Below are positions 28,123 through 39,135 of a DNA stretch of 64,000 nt, one piece after another. Location: assembly GCF_002954705.1 (NCBI RefSeq), contig NZ_MSCO01000002.1, positions 1,168,956 through 1,232,955 of the forward strand, written 5' to 3'. Below the pieces are notes generated by a model. The model did not search any database, had not been told where the DNA came from, and was given only the letters and a program-made list of their open reading frames with translations. This DNA comes from Aliivibrio sifiae. GTDB lineage: Bacteria > Pseudomonadota > Gammaproteobacteria > Enterobacterales > Vibrionaceae. Numbering within the stretch: the first letter of the stretch is position 1; each line of letters starts with the position of its first letter. A program made the translations under genes and the position numbers.

Positions 28123-29748
28123 TTACACTTTAAAGCGAGATAGAGACATTTGCAGTGTTGTTGCTAATTGCGCTAGCTCAACACTTGATTGTGCTGTTTG
28201 CTCTGCGCCTAACGCCACTTCACTTGCTGATAAGCTCATGCTTTGAATGTTACGGCCAAGTTCTTCTGTTACTGAATCTTGTTGGCTACATGCACTCGCA
28301 ATTTGAATACCGGTATCTGCCACTTTCATCATGGTTTCTTCAATCATTTGGATTGATTGACCCGTTTGAACACTTTGCTCTACACAAACACGGATCTTAG
28401 AACAACTTTGATCTGTTGCATTTTTAGCATGTGCCGCACTTGCTTGCAGTTTCTCAATAATCTCAACGATTTCACTGGTTGATGATTGAGTACGACCCGC
28501 AAGAGAACGAACTTCATCCGCAACCACCGCAAAACCACGACCTTGCTCGCCAGCACGTGCCGCTTCAATTGCTGCATTCAATGCTAATAAGTTTGTTTGA
28601 TCAGCAATACCACGAATAACTTCAACCACAACACTGATGTTGTTTGATTCACGCTCTAGCTCTTCAACCAACTCGCCCGCTTGTTCAATCTCACGAGAAA
28701 CCACTTGGATTTGCTCAATGTTCGACTGAACGTCTTGGTTACCTTGTTTTGCTTCTTCAGACGCTTCTAAAGCAGACGTAGACGCTGTTTCAGTATTATT
28801 TGCTACTTCTGCTACGGTTGCTTTCATTTCTTCCATTGCAGCAGCTACCGTTGTAATGTCAGATTGTTGCTGTTGCATACCACGAGCAGATTGCTCAGAA
28901 ATCGCGCTCATCTCTTCTACAGCAGCAGACAGTTGAGTTACCGCTGAAATCGTATCTTCAATAAGAACACGTAGCTGATCTTGCATTTCGATATTGGTAT
29001 CAGCCAATTCACCTAGCTCATCATTGCCAATTTCATTACGTGCAAGGCGGAATGTTAAATCGCCAGCAGCAATCGCTTTAGATTGTTCTACAACTAAATT
29101 TAATGGGCGACAAATTTGACGAGCTAAGAAGAACGTAATAAAGATCATAAATGCAATTAATGCAGTAAATGACACTTTCGTTGCCATGGTGACATTATCT
29201 ACGCTCGCCATAATCGTTACACGGTTGTTCGAAATAAAACCTAGATTCGTTTTAACGAGTTCATCCATTGCAACTCCTAACTCATTAAACTGATCAATTG
29301 ATTGTGATAACTCAGTTTGAGCTTTAGCCGTATTTTTATTGTTAATTTGTAGTTTAAAGTCTCTTAAAATAATTAGGTAGTCTTTCCATCCGTTTGATAC
29401 TCGATCAAAAACACGGCGTTCATCACTACTTGAAACCGTAGCTTCGTACTTATCCAATCCAGATTTAATGTCTTTCTCTTGAGAGTCTAATGTAGATATA
29501 AGGCGGGCTAATTCACTCACTTCAAGAGTCAATGCTGCATATTGGTTTCGGCGGTAAGTATTCATTTCAAAATATATGTCTTCAACGGACAATACACTTG
29601 GTACAGTAGAATCAGTGAAGTTAATTACTTGTTCTTCTACTTTATTTAATTCTTGTAATAGGAAAATAGCAAACGCTATCATCACTAAAGCAATTGCTGA
29701 AAATACAACGGCAATTTTATTACGCACTGCTAAATTTTTATAACTCAT
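28123..29748 (-). CDS. Methyl-accepting chemotaxis protein (tandem copy 1)
   Basis: 541-residue transmembrane chemoreceptor. Membrane segment 1 (about 11-30), a helical periplasmic sensor (about 31-190, four-helix-bundle type), membrane segment 2 ([18 protein letters not shown]), HAMP ([18 protein letters not shown]) and the signalling domain with the conserved tip ([36 protein letters not shown]). No CheR-binding pentapeptide ends the protein. I start at 29748: the start [11 protein letters not shown] and its AAAGGT ribosome-binding site match the paralogue at 30248-31873; an ATG 36 bases upstream would add 12 unmatched residues. The sensor differs from the paralogue mainly between about residues 65 and 190, so the ligands may differ. 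Confidence 0.93.
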   Translation of the reverse strand: MSYKNLAVRNKIAVVFSAIALVMIAFAIFLLQELNKVEEQVINFTDSTVPSVLSVEDIYFEMNTYRRNQYAALTLEVSELARLISTLDSQEKDIKSGLDKYEATVSSSDERRVFDRVSNGWKDYLIILRDFKLQINNKNTAKAQTELSQSIDQFNELGVAMDELVKTNLGFISNNRVTIMASVDNVTMATKVSFTALIAFMIFITFFLARQICRPLNLVVEQSKAIAAGDLTFRLARNEIGNDELGELADTNIEMQDQLRVLIEDTISAVTQLSAAVEEMSAISEQSARGMQQQQSDITTVAAAMEEMKATVAEVANNTETASTSALEASEEAKQGNQDVQSNIEQIQVVSREIEQAGELVEELERESNNISVVVEVIRGIADQTNLLALNAAIEAARAGEQGRGFAVVADEVRSLAGRTQSSTSEIVEIIEKLQASAAHAKNATDQSCSKIRVCVEQSVQTGQSIQMIEETMMKVADTGIQIASACSQQDSVTEELGRNIQSMSLSASEVALGAEQTAQSSVELAQLATTLQMSLSRFKV

Positions 29749-30191
29749 GTTTTGACAACCTTTAGATAGTTCTTCATAACTCATCCATGAGTGTTATTTT
29801 ATAGAGAAAATGACTTAACTCTTTTACCTTATAACTTCAAATCGACGAGAAAATAAAATAAAAATCGATAAAAGTCACACATTTTTATAAACCTAATGTA
29901 TGTAACAACAAAGCATGGTTTGTAATTAAAATAGGCATAGCAAACCATTGCTAAAGTAGAAATGTAAGAAAATGAGTGAGCTGTGCTTTATTAGGTTAAT
30001 TTATTACTCATTTTATTTTGAAAAGAATAACGCTTTACTTTCTAATTAGCTCAACAGTCAAAATAATACCGTCAAGATGTCATTAACAAGTCGATGATTC
30101 AGTAAAATAAATTTTAGCATTTTTATTAAAAAGTAATCAGTTCGTCACCAATATCTTTACACCTGATATTAATTCCAACATTTTTCAAATA
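29749..30191 (-). repeat. Duplicated upstream region of the chemoreceptor genes
   Basis: The 443 bases upstream of copy 1 resemble the 283 bases upstream of copy 2 (31874-32156). Both have TTTATAAAA...GTGTGACTTTT, a conserved ATTTTATTTTCTCG block, a TATAAGGTAAAAGAGTT-like stretch and, further up, a hairpin-like ATGAG...CTCATTTT. The shared blocks probably include the promoter. No other gene is seen in the stretch. Confidence 0.7.
30033..30075 (-). pseudogene. Remnant of the 3' end of the nfeD gene
   Basis: About 40 bases (TTTCTAATTAGCTCAACAGT, CAAAATAATACCGTCAA) closely match the last codons of the intact nfeD gene at 32157-32199 (TTTCTTAATTGGCTCAATGG, TCAAAATAATACCGTCAA). The identity ends abruptly near 30076. 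It marks one endpoint of the tandem duplication that made the two chemoreceptor genes. Confidence 0.82.
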
Positions 30192-30218
30192 AAAAAGGAG
30201 GTCTACTGACCTCCTTTT
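30192..30218 (-). terminator. Terminator of chemoreceptor copy 2
   Basis: AAAAAGGAGGTC pairs with GACCTCCTTTT around a four-base loop. It lies 30 bases after the stop of the gene at 30248-31873. Confidence 0.88.
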
Positions 30219-30247
30219 AAAATAAAACTATTTTTACACTACTTTAA

Positions 30248-31873
30248 TTACACTTTAAAGCGCGATAAAGAAGTTTGAAGCATCGTCGCTAAGTGCGCTA
30301 GCTCAACACTAGATTGTGCTGTTTGATCAGCCCCTAATGCCACTTCACTTGCTGATAAACTCATGCTTTGAATATTACGACCAAGCTCTTCTGTTACTGA
30401 ATCTTGCTGGCTACACGCACTCGCAATTTGAATACTTGTGTCCGTCACCTTCATCATAGTCTCTTCAATCATTTGGATTGATTGGCCCGTTTGAACGCTT
30501 TGCTCTACACAAACACGGATCTTAGAACAACTTTGATCTGTTGCTGCTTTCGCGTGTGTCGCGCTTGCTTGCAGTTTCTCAATAATTTCAACAATCTCAG
30601 TAGTAGATGATTGAGTACGACCCGCAAGAGAGCGAACTTCATCAGCAACTACAGCAAAACCACGGCCTTGCTCACCAGCACGCGCCGCTTCAATTGCCGC
30701 GTTTAATGCAAGTAGGTTGGTTTGATCAGCAATACCGCGAATAACTTCAACCACAACACTGATATTGTTTGACTCACGCTCTAACTCTTCAACTAGCTCA
30801 CCCGCTTGCTCAATATCGCGAGATACCGTTTGAATTTGGTCAATATTCGATTGAACGTCACGGTTACCTTGTTTTGCTTCTTCAGACGCTTCTAAAGCAG
30901 ACGTAGAAGCCATTTCAGTATTATTTGCTACTTCTGCTACTGTTGCTTTCATTTCTTCCATTGCAGCGGCTACCGTTGTAATGTCAGATTGCTGTTGTTG
31001 CATACCACGAGCAGATTGCTCTGAAATCGCACTCATTTCTTCTACTGCTGCAGACAACTGAGTTACCGCTGAAATCGTATCTTCAATAAGCTCACGTAAT
31101 TGATTTTGCATTTCAATATTAGTATCAGCCAGTTCACCTAGCTCATCATTACCAATTTCTTCACGTTGAAGACGGAAAGTTAAATCACCCGCCGCAATCG
31201 CTTTAGATTGCTCAACCACTAAATTTAGAGGACGGCAAATTTGGCGAGCTAAAAAGAAAGTAATAAAAATCATGAATGCAATTAATGCAGTAAATGACAC
31301 TTTGGTTGCCATTGTTACGTTATTCACACTACCCATAATTGATTTTCGGTTGTTAGCAACAAAACCTAAGTTAGCCTCAACTAACTTATCCATTGCAGCA
31401 CCAACTTCTTCAAATTGACGCAATGAATCAACTAATTCAGCTTGAGCTGACGTTTTTTCGCCATTACTGATCTTTTGAGTAAAACCATTTAAAAGACGTA
31501 AATATTCTTTCCAACCATTATTAACACGGTCAAATACACGACGCTCATCAGCACTTGTTACCGTTGCCTCATATTTCTCAAGATCTTCTTTTATCTTATT
31601 TTTTTGACCAGATATTATAGACAATAAACCAGGCAGATCTTTATCTTGATATGTTAGTGCAGCATATTGATTTCGACGATATGCGTTCATTTCAAAATAA
31701 ATATCTTCTACAGATAAAACACTCGGTACAGTAGAATCCGTAAAATTAATCACTTCTTCTTCTACTTTGTTTAATTCTTGTAATAGAAAAAAACCAAACG
31801 CTATCATGACTAAACCAATGCCGGAAAAAACAACGGCAATTTTCTTTCTTACTGCTAAATTTTTATAACTCAT
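30248..31873 (-). CDS. Methyl-accepting chemotaxis protein (tandem copy 2)
   Basis: 541-residue chemoreceptor paralogous and equal in length to its neighbour at 28123-29748. The membrane segments, HAMP and signalling domain are nearly identical, including the [20 protein letters not shown] tip and the [16 protein letters not shown] ending. The periplasmic sensor keeps the membrane-proximal [20 protein letters not shown] helix but differs in its middle ([16 protein letters not shown] and [20 protein letters not shown] instead of [16 protein letters not shown] and related residues). It begins [11 protein letters not shown] with AAAGGTG upstream. The intact nfeD gene beside it suggests this is the original locus and the other gene the copy. 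It shows no flagellar sigma-28 promoter I can trust. Confidence 0.94.
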   Translation of the reverse strand: MSYKNLAVRKKIAVVFSGIGLVMIAFGFFLLQELNKVEEEVINFTDSTVPSVLSVEDIYFEMNAYRRNQYAALTYQDKDLPGLLSIISGQKNKIKEDLEKYEATVTSADERRVFDRVNNGWKEYLRLLNGFTQKISNGEKTSAQAELVDSLRQFEEVGAAMDKLVEANLGFVANNRKSIMGSVNNVTMATKVSFTALIAFMIFITFFLARQICRPLNLVVEQSKAIAAGDLTFRLQREEIGNDELGELADTNIEMQNQLRELIEDTISAVTQLSAAVEEMSAISEQSARGMQQQQSDITTVAAAMEEMKATVAEVANNTEMASTSALEASEEAKQGNRDVQSNIDQIQTVSRDIEQAGELVEELERESNNISVVVEVIRGIADQTNLLALNAAIEAARAGEQGRGFAVVADEVRSLAGRTQSSTTEIVEIIEKLQASATHAKAATDQSCSKIRVCVEQSVQTGQSIQMIEETMMKVTDTSIQIASACSQQDSVTEELGRNIQSMSLSASEVALGADQTAQSSVELAHLATMLQTSLSRFKV

Positions 31874-32156
31874 GTATTAACACCTTTGAATAATTATTTA
31901 ATGACTCGTTCCATGAGTATTTTTTATAGAGATAATTTTTAACTCTTTTATCTTATATCAACAACAGTCCGAGAAAATAAAATAAAAAATCACAAAAGTC
32001 ACACTATTTTATAACGCACGATTACGTTAAAAAAAACAACATAAAGTAAGTAAACAAAGACAGTATTCTATTTTTAATAGATAGATGTAAAAAATGAGCA
32101 ATCAACTAACGTATTACGCTAATAAATCACTCATTTTAATTTAATTAAATGTTAAG

Positions 32157-32609
32157 TTATTTCTTAATTGGCTCAATGGTCAAAATAATACCGTCAACAG
32201 ACACAACATGGACTAGCGTACCCTTTGGAATATCTTGAAAACTTTTTGCAGACCAAGTGGTATCTCCTAAAACAATTCGGCAAGAACCCGCAATAACATC
32301 CTCTTCCAAGCGAGAGGTTTGTCCTATTAATTGCTTATCTTTTTGGTTTAAGGCTCGTTTAGCATCCGATGACCCATCTTTTTTATGCTGATATCTCCAC
32401 CACAACCACGTTGCAAAAAGAGAAAAAACAGCAAAGCTTACCCATTGTAATTGCCAACTGAGTGGAACAACAGCATACAAGACACCAACAGTAACAGCAG
32501 ATAGCCCTATCCATAAAAAGTAGCCAACCGTTCCCAATAATTCACCAGCAAGTAGCAATAAACCAAGCGTTAACCAGTGCCAATGATTCATTTGCTCAAA
32601 AAATTCCAT
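32157..32609 (-). CDS. NfeD family membrane protein
   Basis: 150-residue NfeD-type protein with three or four N-terminal membrane segments (WLTLGLLLLAGELLGTVGYF, SAVTVGVLYAVVPLSW, WVSFAVFSLFATWLWWRY) and a C-terminal OB-fold domain (about 85-150; GSCRIVLGDTTWSAKS). Such proteins partner SPFH/stomatin proteins in membrane microdomain organisation or quality control. It starts nine bases after the SPFH gene, forming a two-gene operon of the common qmcA-ybbK type. A copy of its last codons remains at 30033-30075. Confidence 0.9.
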   Translation of the reverse strand: MEFFEQMNHWHWLTLGLLLLAGELLGTVGYFLWIGLSAVTVGVLYAVVPLSWQLQWVSFAVFSLFATWLWWRYQHKKDGSSDAKRALNQKDKQLIGQTSRLEEDVIAGSCRIVLGDTTWSAKSFQDIPKGTLVHVVSVDGIILTIEPIKK

Positions 32610-32618
32610 AATGAACTC

Positions 32619-33542
32619 CTATTTAGAACCCTCTTTATCCACTTTAAACATCTCAGCAATCCCTGCAACTGAACCCATTAAGCCAGATGCCTCTAAAGGC
32701 AGCATAATGATCTTGCTATTCTCTGCCTGACCTATTGATTTTAGTGCTTCAGTATAACCTTGCGCAATAAAGTAATTCACCGCTTGCATATCACCTTGAG
32801 CTATCGCATTTGATACCATTTCCGTTGCTTTTGCTTCCGCTTCAGCAGCACGCTCACGAGCTTCAGCTTGAAGAATGGCTGCTTGCTTATCACCCTCTGC
32901 TTTTAAGATCTCAGCTTGTTTATGACCTTCTGCTTTTAGGATCTCAGCTTGACGCACCCCTTCCGCCTCTAAGACGTCAGCACGTTTATTACGTTCAGCT
33001 TTCATTTGAGCGTTCATCGCAGCGGTTAGATCTGCTGGCGGTTGCACATCTTTAATCTCAATACGCGTAACTTTTACGCCCCACGGATTGGTTGCTGCAT
33101 CAACAATTGCCAATAATTTCACGTTAATCATGTCACGTTGACTCAACATTTCATCAAGCTCCATAGAACCTAACACTGTACGCATATTCGTTAATGTTAA
33201 ATTACGAATAGCATGCTGAAGATCACTCACTTCATACGCTGCTTTTGCTGCATCGACCACTTGCACAAAGCACACCGCATCAATCGTTACATTTGCGTTG
33301 TCTTTTGAAATAACTTCTTGTGCAGGAATATCCAATACCTGCTCCATCATATTTATTTTCTGACCAATCGTATCAATAAATGGAATGATCAAATTCAAAC
33401 CGGGCTGTAACGTCTGGGTATAGCGACCAAATCGTTCTACTGTCCAATTATGACCTTGAGGAACGGTTTTTACACCCAGCGCAATTAATATGAGTACAAG
33501 AAATACCAGTACCCCAATTGTTATTAACGTATCATATGCCAT
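32619..33542 (-). CDS. qmcA: SPFH/stomatin-family protein (QmcA-like)
   Basis: 307-residue membrane protein with one N-terminal membrane segment ([19 protein letters not shown]), an SPFH/prohibitin domain (about 25-185; [35 protein letters not shown]) and a helical region with the repeated AEGxKQAxILKAEG pattern (about 190-235), typical of oligomerising stomatins. E. coli QmcA is linked to membrane-protein quality control with FtsH. It is co-transcribed with nfeD directly downstream. Confidence 0.9.
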   Translation of the reverse strand: MAYDTLITIGVLVFLVLILIALGVKTVPQGHNWTVERFGRYTQTLQPGLNLIIPFIDTIGQKINMMEQVLDIPAQEVISKDNANVTIDAVCFVQVVDAAKAAYEVSDLQHAIRNLTLTNMRTVLGSMELDEMLSQRDMINVKLLAIVDAATNPWGVKVTRIEIKDVQPPADLTAAMNAQMKAERNKRADVLEAEGVRQAEILKAEGHKQAEILKAEGDKQAAILQAEARERAAEAEAKATEMVSNAIAQGDMQAVNYFIAQGYTEALKSIGQAENSKIIMLPLEASGLMGSVAGIAEMFKVDKEGSK

Positions 33543-33668
33543 TATGTTTCTTCCTTGTCTAATTGATAATTATCTAAATATATCTATGTCTTACAAATAA
33601 ACGTTCATTTTTCAATCATACCTAAATTTATTATAAATGTATGGACACATTCGGCAGTATTAATGAAA

Positions 33669-33700
33669 AATAAGACTACCTCTTACGAAATAGTCTTATT
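33669..33700. terminator. Terminator downstream of iutA
   Basis: AAATAAGACTA pairs with TAGTCTTATTT across an 11-base loop; both strands end in A/T runs. It lies after the iutA stop and also faces the promoter side of the SPFH operon. Confidence 0.8.
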
Positions 33701-33734
33701 TTATTGCAGTAAAAAATGTAGAAGTAACTAAATA

Positions 33735-35906
33735 TTAATATTTAACTTGGTAATTAAGTGTATAGGTTCGTCCTCGACCTTTATAATCATAAGCTGCTGC
33801 ATCATAGTGGCTAGAATATAGGATTTGAGCACGTTGACCCCATGCGGTTGTATAGTCTTTATTAAATAAATTCTGAATACCAAAACCTAAACTACCTACA
33901 GGCAACTCATAGCTACCGACTAAGTCAAAGACGGTGTAACCAGATAACTCATTATCATCCGCATCTTTATAGTCAAACATCGTTTGGCTCTGAACTTTAA
34001 CCGCAAGATCCGATTCGTACCATCCTACCCATGAGCTTGCTTTTGATGTACTTGCCTCACCCGCACTTAAATCATCCCACTTACCGTCAGTTTGAAGCTC
34101 TGAAATGACGTAATGGCCTGAAGCACCTAGCTGAATGTTATCCATCACCCAATAAGAAACTAACGCTTCAGCACCATAAACACGTTTTTCATTATCAACG
34201 TCTTCAATTAGCAATGTCTGCTTATTGTATTTAACCGATTTATCTGACTGTGAGAAATACGCTGCTGTTTGAAAACTTAATGCATCTTGCTCAGTTCTAA
34301 AACCAATTTCATAACTATTGGTTTTAATCCCTGACATTTTCGAACCTGACACATTGATGCTGTCCTGAAGCGCATAATGTCCACTGGCGTCAACTGCGGA
34401 ATAACTTCCTTGTCCATAATATTTCGCAGGATCAGCAAGATCGAACCCTTGTGAAAAGCTTGCCCATACCTGTGAATCAGAAGTGAGCTTATAGATAGTG
34501 CCTAAATTAAATAAACCTACAGAATAATTAGTTTCTCCCCCAGGAACCGCATCAGCAGAAGAGCCATTCCCTGCGGCAATTTTCTTTTGAATTTTATAAT
34601 CAACAAAATCATCGATCTTATTGTTCATATATTGGTAACGGTAACCCCCTTGAATTGACCAATCATCGGTAATATTCATATCAGCTTGAATAAACCCAGC
34701 AACCGAGCCGACCTCTACCCCAGGGTAGCGCCCTACTTCAGCGTAAGTTTTATTCACTAGATTACCTGAGTTATTGGCAATCGTTGGATCAAATAACGCT
34801 TGGTTACTGTCGAACTTATCCATGTAAGCATCGACACCATACACCAAGTTCACTTTACCAAACGATTTAGCTAAAGCGGTTTTTAAAGAGATAACATCGG
34901 TCGTTTGTTGTGAAGCACCTTGGTAATAAGGCGTATAAGTTTGATCTTCTTTTCGATAAGAGGCTTCAACCACAAGTTGGTGACTAAGAAATTCAGAATC
35001 ACTGTAAGCCGCACTTAACATGATACGCTCTGTACCGTGTTGGCGATCAGATTCGAAGCCTTTACGTACATCAATAAACTTATAATTTTTAATATAAAGA
35101 CCGTATGGTGAGTCTTGTTGGCTATCGTAATACTGCGCTAAAAAGTTAATATTTTTAGTATCAGAAATAGAGACATCAACCGTACTTTGTAAGTCTATCG
35201 TTTTATTATATTGCAGTGAACCTTGAGATATATCAGGCGTAACGATGTCACCTTCACCATCATAATATCCTTGAGTTTCAGTATAAACAGCAGACACTCG
35301 TGCTGCTACATTATCAGTTCCACCAGAGATAGATTGCGCCACTTTGTAATCAAAGTCATCACCACCATTCAATCCAGTCGTGCCACTGACATAACTTTCA
35401 AACTGCAATTCATCACTGTCTGATTTCTTCGTGATGATGTTAATCACACCACCAGTCGCACCCGCCCCATAGATAGAGGTGGCACCAGACAGTACCTCAA
35501 TACGCTCAATATTAAATGGGTCAATCGCATCTAACTGACGACTAATCGGACGCGATGATTGAAGCGACACCCCATCAATCATAACGAGCATTGCACGACC
35601 GCGTAAGTTCTGACCGTAGTTGGTTCTTGCACCACTACTCACATCTAATGATGGAATGGTTGCTGATAAAATTTCACCTAGTGTTTTACCACCACGATAT
35701 TCTTGTTCAATTTGTTCGGAGTCAACAAACCAAACTGTTCCTGGGATCTCACTGATAGCTTTAGGCGTACGGCTTGACACCACCACCATCGTTTCTTCTG
35801 TATTTTTATAGGCCTCTGCTTGAGCCGATACTGATACAAAAGTAGTTGCTGTTGCCACTGCGATAGCCACTAATGTGAGCGGATAATTCCCTTTTTTAAC
35901 GTTCAT
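33735..35906 (-). CDS. iutA: TonB-dependent ferric aerobactin receptor
   Basis: 723-residue outer-membrane siderophore receptor. A signal peptide (MNVKKGNYPLTLVAIAVATA, cleavage after about AQA) precedes a TonB-box-like EETMVVVSS segment, the plug domain (about 45-155; RGRAMLVMIDGVSLQ, IYGAGATGGVINIITKK) and a 22-strand barrel ending FGIQNLFNKDYTTAWGQR...YQVKY. The length matches IutA (about 730). It is the last gene after iucABCD, which fixes its likely ligand as ferric aerobactin. It imports the siderophore into the periplasm using TonB energy. Confidence 0.93.
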   Translation of the reverse strand: MNVKKGNYPLTLVAIAVATATTFVSVSAQAEAYKNTEETMVVVSSRTPKAISEIPGTVWFVDSEQIEQEYRGGKTLGEILSATIPSLDVSSGARTNYGQNLRGRAMLVMIDGVSLQSSRPISRQLDAIDPFNIERIEVLSGATSIYGAGATGGVINIITKKSDSDELQFESYVSGTTGLNGGDDFDYKVAQSISGGTDNVAARVSAVYTETQGYYDGEGDIVTPDISQGSLQYNKTIDLQSTVDVSISDTKNINFLAQYYDSQQDSPYGLYIKNYKFIDVRKGFESDRQHGTERIMLSAAYSDSEFLSHQLVVEASYRKEDQTYTPYYQGASQQTTDVISLKTALAKSFGKVNLVYGVDAYMDKFDSNQALFDPTIANNSGNLVNKTYAEVGRYPGVEVGSVAGFIQADMNITDDWSIQGGYRYQYMNNKIDDFVDYKIQKKIAAGNGSSADAVPGGETNYSVGLFNLGTIYKLTSDSQVWASFSQGFDLADPAKYYGQGSYSAVDASGHYALQDSINVSGSKMSGIKTNSYEIGFRTEQDALSFQTAAYFSQSDKSVKYNKQTLLIEDVDNEKRVYGAEALVSYWVMDNIQLGASGHYVISELQTDGKWDDLSAGEASTSKASSWVGWYESDLAVKVQSQTMFDYKDADDNELSGYTVFDLVGSYELPVGSLGFGIQNLFNKDYTTAWGQRAQILYSSHYDAAAYDYKGRGRTYTLNYQVKY

Positions 35907-36032
35907 TTATGTTCTCTTTTATTATATTGATGTCGCACCTAAATGAATACGAATGATAAAAATCCGTATTCAACTATTTATTACTTAAAAAATAATACTA
36001 ATTAAAAAATAAGTGCCGGAGTGCTAACAAAG

Positions 36033-37331
36033 CTAAGCATTGACCAATTCGTCAACGACCGACTCAGAAATCCAATCAATCATTCCTTTATCAGAAGTAA
36101 TGTCGTATATCTCTTTTTCTGATAATCGATTGATAATACTGGCACTTCGCCACGCCATTAAGCTAAGTTGAGGTTCCGCAATACCATGACTATGCATGCC
36201 TGCATTTACCGCAAATATCTTATTTTTCTTGCTGCCTTTCCATTTCAATTCAAAGTCAGGCGTAAGCTGGTAACGCCCCTCGTTATCTAAATCCAATAGG
36301 GGAAGGATCGAGTTTAAACAAGCAGGATAAGGAGATTTAAATCCCGTAGCCAAAATTACAATATCTGCTTGATGTACTTCTAATTTTTGGCTTAACGCAT
36401 TCTGTACTTCCAGAGAAAAACCTGATGAAGTCTGTTCTAATTTATCCATCGTTCGATGTGGTAATAAACGCACCCATTTATCTTCTTTCATCACATCAAA
36501 ACGATGATATAGCTCTCGATAGATATCCAATAACGCTAATTGAGTAATGCCATCTGATGTCAATTTCTGAGCTGTGATCTCTGAGTGCTTTACTTCAGGG
36601 TTAAGCTGAACAAACGCATTTACGTAATCAGGAGTGAAGAACTCATTAGTAAATGATGCTTCATCAAGAGGTTGGAAATTAGAGCGACGAGACACCCAAT
36701 CTAATGAGGCAACCTTACCCCATTTCTCACGTAATACGTTTAAGAAAATATCAGCGCCACTTTGTCCACCACCCACAATCATAACTCTTTTACCGGTGAA
36801 ATCACGATCACGCAGGCCCATTTCAGCGGCATGAAAAACGGTTGGGCCGATATGCGGAATTGCACATTCTGGAATAAAAGGGACTTTACCTGTTCCTATG
36901 CAAAGATTTTGCGCTTCATATATTCCACCACTGGTTTGAATTTCAAAACTATCGCCATTAAATTCGACATTCTTAACTTCAGTTGAAAACTGAACATTGC
37001 TGAGCTGTTGAGCAACCCAAGACAGGTAATCAGAAAACTCATGGCGACTGATGCAACTCAGCTCTGCAGATAAAAAACGATAAAACTTTTTATTTTTCAC
37101 TAAGTAAGACAAAAAGGAATAAGGACTTTCAGGACATACAGCGCTGACTAAATCCTTTAAAAACATGGTTTGCATATTGGTGTTATCAAGCAACAAGCCA
37201 GGATGCCAAGCAAAAGAATCTCTACTTTCAAAAAACGTCGCTTTGATTTGCTTTTTAGGCTCTAAAAGAGAAGCAACACTCAAGTTAAACGGGCCAACTC
37301 CGATACCTGCCAAATCCAATCTGGTATTCAT
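36033..37331 (-). CDS. iucD: L-lysine N6-hydroxylase
   Basis: 432-residue FAD- and NADPH-dependent monooxygenase that makes N6-hydroxylysine, the first step of aerobactin synthesis. It shows the N-terminal FAD motif (AGIGVGPFNLSVASLL), the NADPH motif (VMIVGGGQSGADIFLN) and the late ATGFKSPYP motif. I chose the ATG at 37331, giving MNTRLDLAGIGVG, because GGAG lies upstream within the five codons after an alternative ATG at 37346. It follows iucC by 31 bases on the same strand, in the order iucABCD-iutA known from E. coli plasmids. Confidence 0.95.
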   Translation of the reverse strand: MNTRLDLAGIGVGPFNLSVASLLEPKKQIKATFFESRDSFAWHPGLLLDNTNMQTMFLKDLVSAVCPESPYSFLSYLVKNKKFYRFLSAELSCISRHEFSDYLSWVAQQLSNVQFSTEVKNVEFNGDSFEIQTSGGIYEAQNLCIGTGKVPFIPECAIPHIGPTVFHAAEMGLRDRDFTGKRVMIVGGGQSGADIFLNVLREKWGKVASLDWVSRRSNFQPLDEASFTNEFFTPDYVNAFVQLNPEVKHSEITAQKLTSDGITQLALLDIYRELYHRFDVMKEDKWVRLLPHRTMDKLEQTSSGFSLEVQNALSQKLEVHQADIVILATGFKSPYPACLNSILPLLDLDNEGRYQLTPDFELKWKGSKKNKIFAVNAGMHSHGIAEPQLSLMAWRSASIINRLSEKEIYDITSDKGMIDWISESVVDELVNA

Positions 37332-37362
37332 ACTATTATTCTCCATTTAATATTATTGTTAT

Positions 37363-39135
37363 TTATTTAATATTCGTGTTATTTGATGTCGTAAATAAGG
37401 GGTTATCTAATTGATCATCCATATCTGGAAGCATACGAGATGCACTAGAATCCGTACTGTGCCTAAACTTAGCGAGATTAAGCCCAATTCGTAATATCCT
37501 TGGTTTAAACAGATCTAAACGCTCAAATCTATCTTGATAGCCAGGATGTGCTTCCACATACGCTTTAATTCGTAATCCAAGTAATTGATAAAACTTCGTT
37601 TCAGGTAATCCTAGTGTTTCAACCAATGGTGAAATAAAGCGAAGTACCGTAACAAAATGTCCAGTTTGTAAATCATGAATAATCAGCTCTTCAGGTAAAG
37701 AGACCGTGACCTCTTTTATCAAAGGAGCTAGCCCTTCTTGCTCTGGAATGTCTCGGGCAATAAAACGCATATCTCCTTGAAAATCTTTTAATAAAATTCG
37801 TTTTGGTTGAGCATCTTCCATCACTAACGTCACATTTTGACCGTGAGCAATTAAAGAAACTCCGTATTTACAAAGTAAGTGATAATAAGGAATAACCACT
37901 GCATCAAAGAGCTTAGTTAACCACTCTTCTATTGATAACCTTGAAGCGCTAATGTATTCAGAAATTAATGGAGCCCCCTCTTCATCCGACTCCATCAAGG
38001 CTGCCATTAAAATTGCCGTTTCATTATTAGAAAGCTTAGATTGAGCCGATTCTCGCCATATCACACCAAGTAACTCATGGTAACGATATGGAGCATCAAC
38101 CAATAACTTATAATCTGATTGAGCGACAAAACCCGCCGCAGGTTCTTGCAGTATTTCTGCTTGCTTATCAATAAACAACTCGTCTGACTTAAAGATGGAG
38201 TCAAGCCAATCAGACGCCATTGGACCCGCTAAAATATAGCGCCCCGGAATACCTCGATAACAAGAGGTATTCATAATGGTTAAAGGTAACTTAATGTCAT
38301 AGCTATCTGGTCTTGTGGTGTTACTCAATGTTCGAATTGACAACTGAGGCAGAAATTCATCACCGAACTCACCTAAATAGATCAGCGTTTTCTCTGCCAT
38401 TTCTCGTGCGAATAATATCGATAACTTTTGACGCCACTGCCAAGGATGAACAGGGACATAAATATAATCACTGATATCTACATTAAATGACGAAAGTAAT
38501 GCATCCATTTCATACAATTCAGTTTCATTAACGGCTGATTCGATTAACTCTTCCCACTCTACTTTATGGTTTGTTGCTTTCTGTAAAATGGAATGATGCA
38601 CAGCAACCCAACTTAATTGAAAAGCACGCTCAGATTCTGGCGCATATAATGCGAGATCATCACTTCCCCACCCTCTTCGCCCTTTATTAAAAGCAAACTT
38701 AGGATGCCCATCAAACAAAAGCTGTTGCTGCTCACACGACAAAAAAGCAAGTTCTTTCGCCGACATATTCGCTTTACGTAATGCAAGTTTACAGTCACCA
38801 AGTAACGTCGCATTCAAGTCTTCAAAATGCTCTGCTAATACATCATCATCGATACCAATTAAGCATTGAATATCACGCATAAATTGCGTCGCGGTGATAT
38901 CAGAACGCTTTCCATTGGCTTTACGTTCTAATGAAATAGGGTCAATGACGATTTGTCCCCAAATATTGAGCTTCCCTGAAAAATGATATCCAACACTTTG
39001 AGAGAGGATGAATGAAAACTCGTTATCATTTTCTTCAATTTTAAACGCTTGTTCATACGCCAACTCACTAATTAGCTTCGCCACCATTTTACGATTAACC
39101 GAAGGCCAGTGAGCATGTAATGCTATTTGGTCCAT
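37363..39135 (-). CDS. iucC: Aerobactin synthase (NIS synthetase)
   Basis: 590-residue NRPS-independent siderophore synthetase that joins the second N6-acetyl-N6-hydroxylysine to the citrate intermediate. Visible family motifs are VPVHPWQWRQKL, SIRTLSNTTRPDSYDIKL and the C-terminal SLIAHGQNVTLVMED...LKDFQGD core. The C-terminal FhuF-like domain follows (about 400-560). Its start overlaps the iucB stop by one base. The neighbouring iucA is clearly a separate paralogue, as expected for aerobactin, which needs one ligase for each carboxylate. Confidence 0.95.
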   Translation of the reverse strand: MDQIALHAHWPSVNRKMVAKLISELAYEQAFKIEENDNEFSFILSQSVGYHFSGKLNIWGQIVIDPISLERKANGKRSDITATQFMRDIQCLIGIDDDVLAEHFEDLNATLLGDCKLALRKANMSAKELAFLSCEQQQLLFDGHPKFAFNKGRRGWGSDDLALYAPESERAFQLSWVAVHHSILQKATNHKVEWEELIESAVNETELYEMDALLSSFNVDISDYIYVPVHPWQWRQKLSILFAREMAEKTLIYLGEFGDEFLPQLSIRTLSNTTRPDSYDIKLPLTIMNTSCYRGIPGRYILAGPMASDWLDSIFKSDELFIDKQAEILQEPAAGFVAQSDYKLLVDAPYRYHELLGVIWRESAQSKLSNNETAILMAALMESDEEGAPLISEYISASRLSIEEWLTKLFDAVVIPYYHLLCKYGVSLIAHGQNVTLVMEDAQPKRILLKDFQGDMRFIARDIPEQEGLAPLIKEVTVSLPEELIIHDLQTGHFVTVLRFISPLVETLGLPETKFYQLLGLRIKAYVEAHPGYQDRFERLDLFKPRILRIGLNLAKFRHSTDSSASRMLPDMDDQLDNPLFTTSNNTNIK

